Source: an uncultured Clostridia bacterium
GTDB lineage: Bacteria; Bacillota; Clostridia; Christensenellales; Aristaeellaceae
Assembly (NCBI GenBank): GCA_934662505.1
Contig: CAKUKE010000004.1
Location: 62,001-126,000, forward strand
Reading direction: 5' to 3'
Length of the DNA: 64,000 bases
In this document: in pieces, positions 62,637-64,000 of the stretch
How the letters are laid out: each line of letters begins with the position of its first letter
Position numbering within the stretch: the first letter of the stretch is position 1
The notes under the pieces: model-generated
Told to the model about the DNA's origin: nothing
Seen by the model: only the letters and a program-made list of their open reading frames with translations
The model's database searches: none
Made by a program: the position numbers and the translations under genes

Positions 62637-62665
62637 TTGTCAGGGACGACGCCATGGGTTAAAAT
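62637..62665 (+). promoter_or_regulatory. aspA promoter
   Basis: TTGTCA, a 17-base spacer and TAAAAT, 55 bases before the start. Confidence 0.7.
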
Positions 62666-62719
62666 GTGCGCGCACAAGGGTGCGAAAACAGACGCATTTT
62701 ATACGAGGGGCGACGGAAC

Positions 62720-64000
62720 ATGACGGTCACGGCAATGGAAGAACAACGGAAAACCCGGGAACAGACGCGGCTGGAGCAGGACTACATCGGCCAGACGGCG
62801 GTGCCGGCGCAGGCCTATTACGGGGTGCATGCGCTGCGCGCCCGGGAAAACTTTCCCATGACGGGCAGACCCCTTCACTCCGCGTTTATCGTCAGTCTGG
62901 CGCAGGTGAAAAAGGCCTGCGCGCTGGCCAACCGGGAGGCGGGACAGCTGTCCGCGCCGATCGCCGAGGCCATCGCCGCCGCCTGCGACCGGGTGATTCG
63001 TGGCGAACTGCGGGATCAGTTCATTGTGGATCCCATTCAGGGCGGCGCGGGCACGTCCATGAACATGAATATGAACGAGGTGCTGGCCAATGCGGCCATC
63101 GAGGCGCTGGGCGGACGGCTGGGCGACTATACCCTGGTGCATCCCAACGACCATGTGAACCGGGGTCAGTCCACCAACGACGTTATCCCTACCGCAGGCA
63201 AATTGACCGCGCTGCGGCTGACGGAGGGGCTGCTGGACAGCCTGGCGGCGCTCCGGGACGCGTTTTCGGAAAAGGCGGTCGCCTTTGATCCTGTGCTCAA
63301 AATGGGGCGCACCCAGCTGCAGGACGCGGTGCCCGTACGGCTGGGGCAGGAATTTGCCGCCTATGCCGCGGCGGTGGAGCGGGGACGCGCCCGCATTGCG
63401 GACAGCCGCCGGGAGCTGTACCGGGTCAATCTGGGGGGCACCGCCATCGGGACGGGGCTCAACGCCCAGATCGCCTATTTTTCCCACGTGACCGACGTGC
63501 TGGCGCAGGTGACCGGGCTGCCCTTCCGTCAGGCGGAAAACCTGCTGGACGCCACCCAGCACATCGACGGCTTTGCGCAGGTATCCTCCACCGTGAAAAA
63601 CGCCGCGCTGGCGCTGTCCAAGGTGGCCAACGACCTGCGGCTTCTGTCCTCCGGCCCCCGTACAGGGCTGCACGAGATCAACCTGCCGCCCCGGCAGAAC
63701 GGCTCCTCCATCATGCCGGGCAAGGTGAACCCCGTCATTCCTGAGGTGGTCAATCAGGCGGCCTTCCGCATCGCAGGCAACGACGTGACCATTGCCATGG
63801 CTGTGGAGGCGGGGCAGCTGGAGCTGAACGCCTTTGAGCCGGTGGTCTTCGACGCGCTGTTTGAATCGCTGGATCTGCTGCGCCGGGCGGCGGATACCCT
63901 GCGGACGCACTGCGTGGCGGGCATCACCGCCAATGAGGACGTGTGCAGAAGCATGGTGGAAAAAAGCGTGGGCGTGGCCGCGGCGCTGTGCCCCCACGTG
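62720..64000 (+). CDS. aspA: Aspartate ammonia-lyase (3' end outside window)
   Basis: 427 codons are inside the window; the usual length is about 470, so roughly 40 are missing past the edge. ATG 62720 follows GAGGGGCGACGGA; ATG 62735 is an alternative. The enzyme splits aspartate into fumarate and ammonia. The superfamily signature GSSIMPGKVNPVIPE (about 334) carries the catalytic Ser. AYYGVHALRARENFPMTGR (about 32) and GGAGTSMNMNMNEVLANAA (about 112) are typical of AspA rather than fumarase. Confidence 0.96.
   Translation, partial: MTVTAMEEQRKTREQTRLEQDYIGQTAVPAQAYYGVHALRARENFPMTGRPLHSAFIVSLAQVKKACALANREAGQLSAPIAEAIAAACDRVIRGELRDQFIVDPIQGGAGTSMNMNMNEVLANAAIEALGGRLGDYTLVHPNDHVNRGQSTNDVIPTAGKLTALRLTEGLLDSLAALRDAFSEKAVAFDPVLKMGRTQLQDAVPVRLGQEFAAYAAAVERGRARIADSRRELYRVNLGGTAIGTGLNAQIAYFSHVTDVLAQVTGLPFRQAENLLDATQHIDGFAQVSSTVKNAALALSKVANDLRLLSSGPRTGLHEINLPPRQNGSSIMPGKVNPVIPEVVNQAAFRIAGNDVTIAMAVEAGQLELNAFEPVVFDALFESLDLLRRAADTLRTHCVAGITANEDVCRSMVEKSVGVAAALCPHV

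Overview
The window looks like one contiguous piece of a chromosome from a GC-rich, Gram-positive, anaerobic Clostridia-type bacterium. The evidence is strong AGGAGG ribosome binding sites, TTGNNN-17-TATAAT promoters, a SpoVB-like flippase, Mfd, Pth and DnaN of firmicute type, an oxygen-labile type L-serine dehydratase in two subunits, large secreted SH3 and InlB-repeat proteins, and no sign of an outer membrane. A Christensenellales-like gut lineage is my guess; nothing here proves the genus.

The key landmark is the replication origin. The spacer 9779-10248 between a SpoVB-like gene and dnaN is packed with DnaA boxes. It ends in a textbook unwinding module: tandem DnaA boxes, a short GC spacer, CTA trios and an AT-rich tract. 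Four parS sites lie between pth and mfd and a fifth lies at 16955. Four of the five genes left of the origin point left and most genes right of it point right, as expected for a bidirectional origin. dnaA is not next to it.

Layout. 1-4577: a giant secreted InlB-repeat protein, cut by the window edge, behind a small secreted protein and a SARP/BTAD-type regulator that carries a frameshift. 7148-7867: nagB. 8471-16458: flippase, oriC, dnaN, pth, parS cluster, mfd. 17562-20828: a secreted eight-SH3 peptidoglycan-binding protein. 22116-29338: a metallo-hydrolase, DegV, and a MoxR/DUF58/transglutaminase operon. 29339-30399: a repeat-rich spacer with a MITE-like element. 30400-40899: a secreted CotH protein, a heterodimeric ABC exporter, an amino-acid permease, an AXE1-type esterase and a VanY-like peptidase. 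41438-50132: PHP phosphoesterase, URO-D family protein, DUF1858 and ferritin-like proteins, a decayed ABC ATPase, L-serine dehydratase, an Eis-like acetyltransferase, an RNase PH-RdgB fusion and a phosphodiesterase. 50773: tRNA-Leu(GAG). 51255-56814: a uronate-catabolism cluster (UxaC, two TIM-barrel epimerases, an oxidoreductase) with a divergent, frameshifted AraC regulator. 57562-64000: PHP phosphatase, exonuclease III, GH125 mannosidase, DUF3343, NUDIX and aspartate ammonia-lyase (cut by the edge).

An unusual property is that many long spacers hold their own private, imperfect tandem repeat (about 40-135 bp period). At least two of these start inside the last codons of the upstream gene, and one has expanded in frame inside a gene. 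Together with dnaN and mfd, the AspA/SdaA pair points to amino-acid fermentation (aspartate to fumarate, serine to pyruvate), and nagB, GH125, UxaC and the esterase point to use of host or plant glycans.
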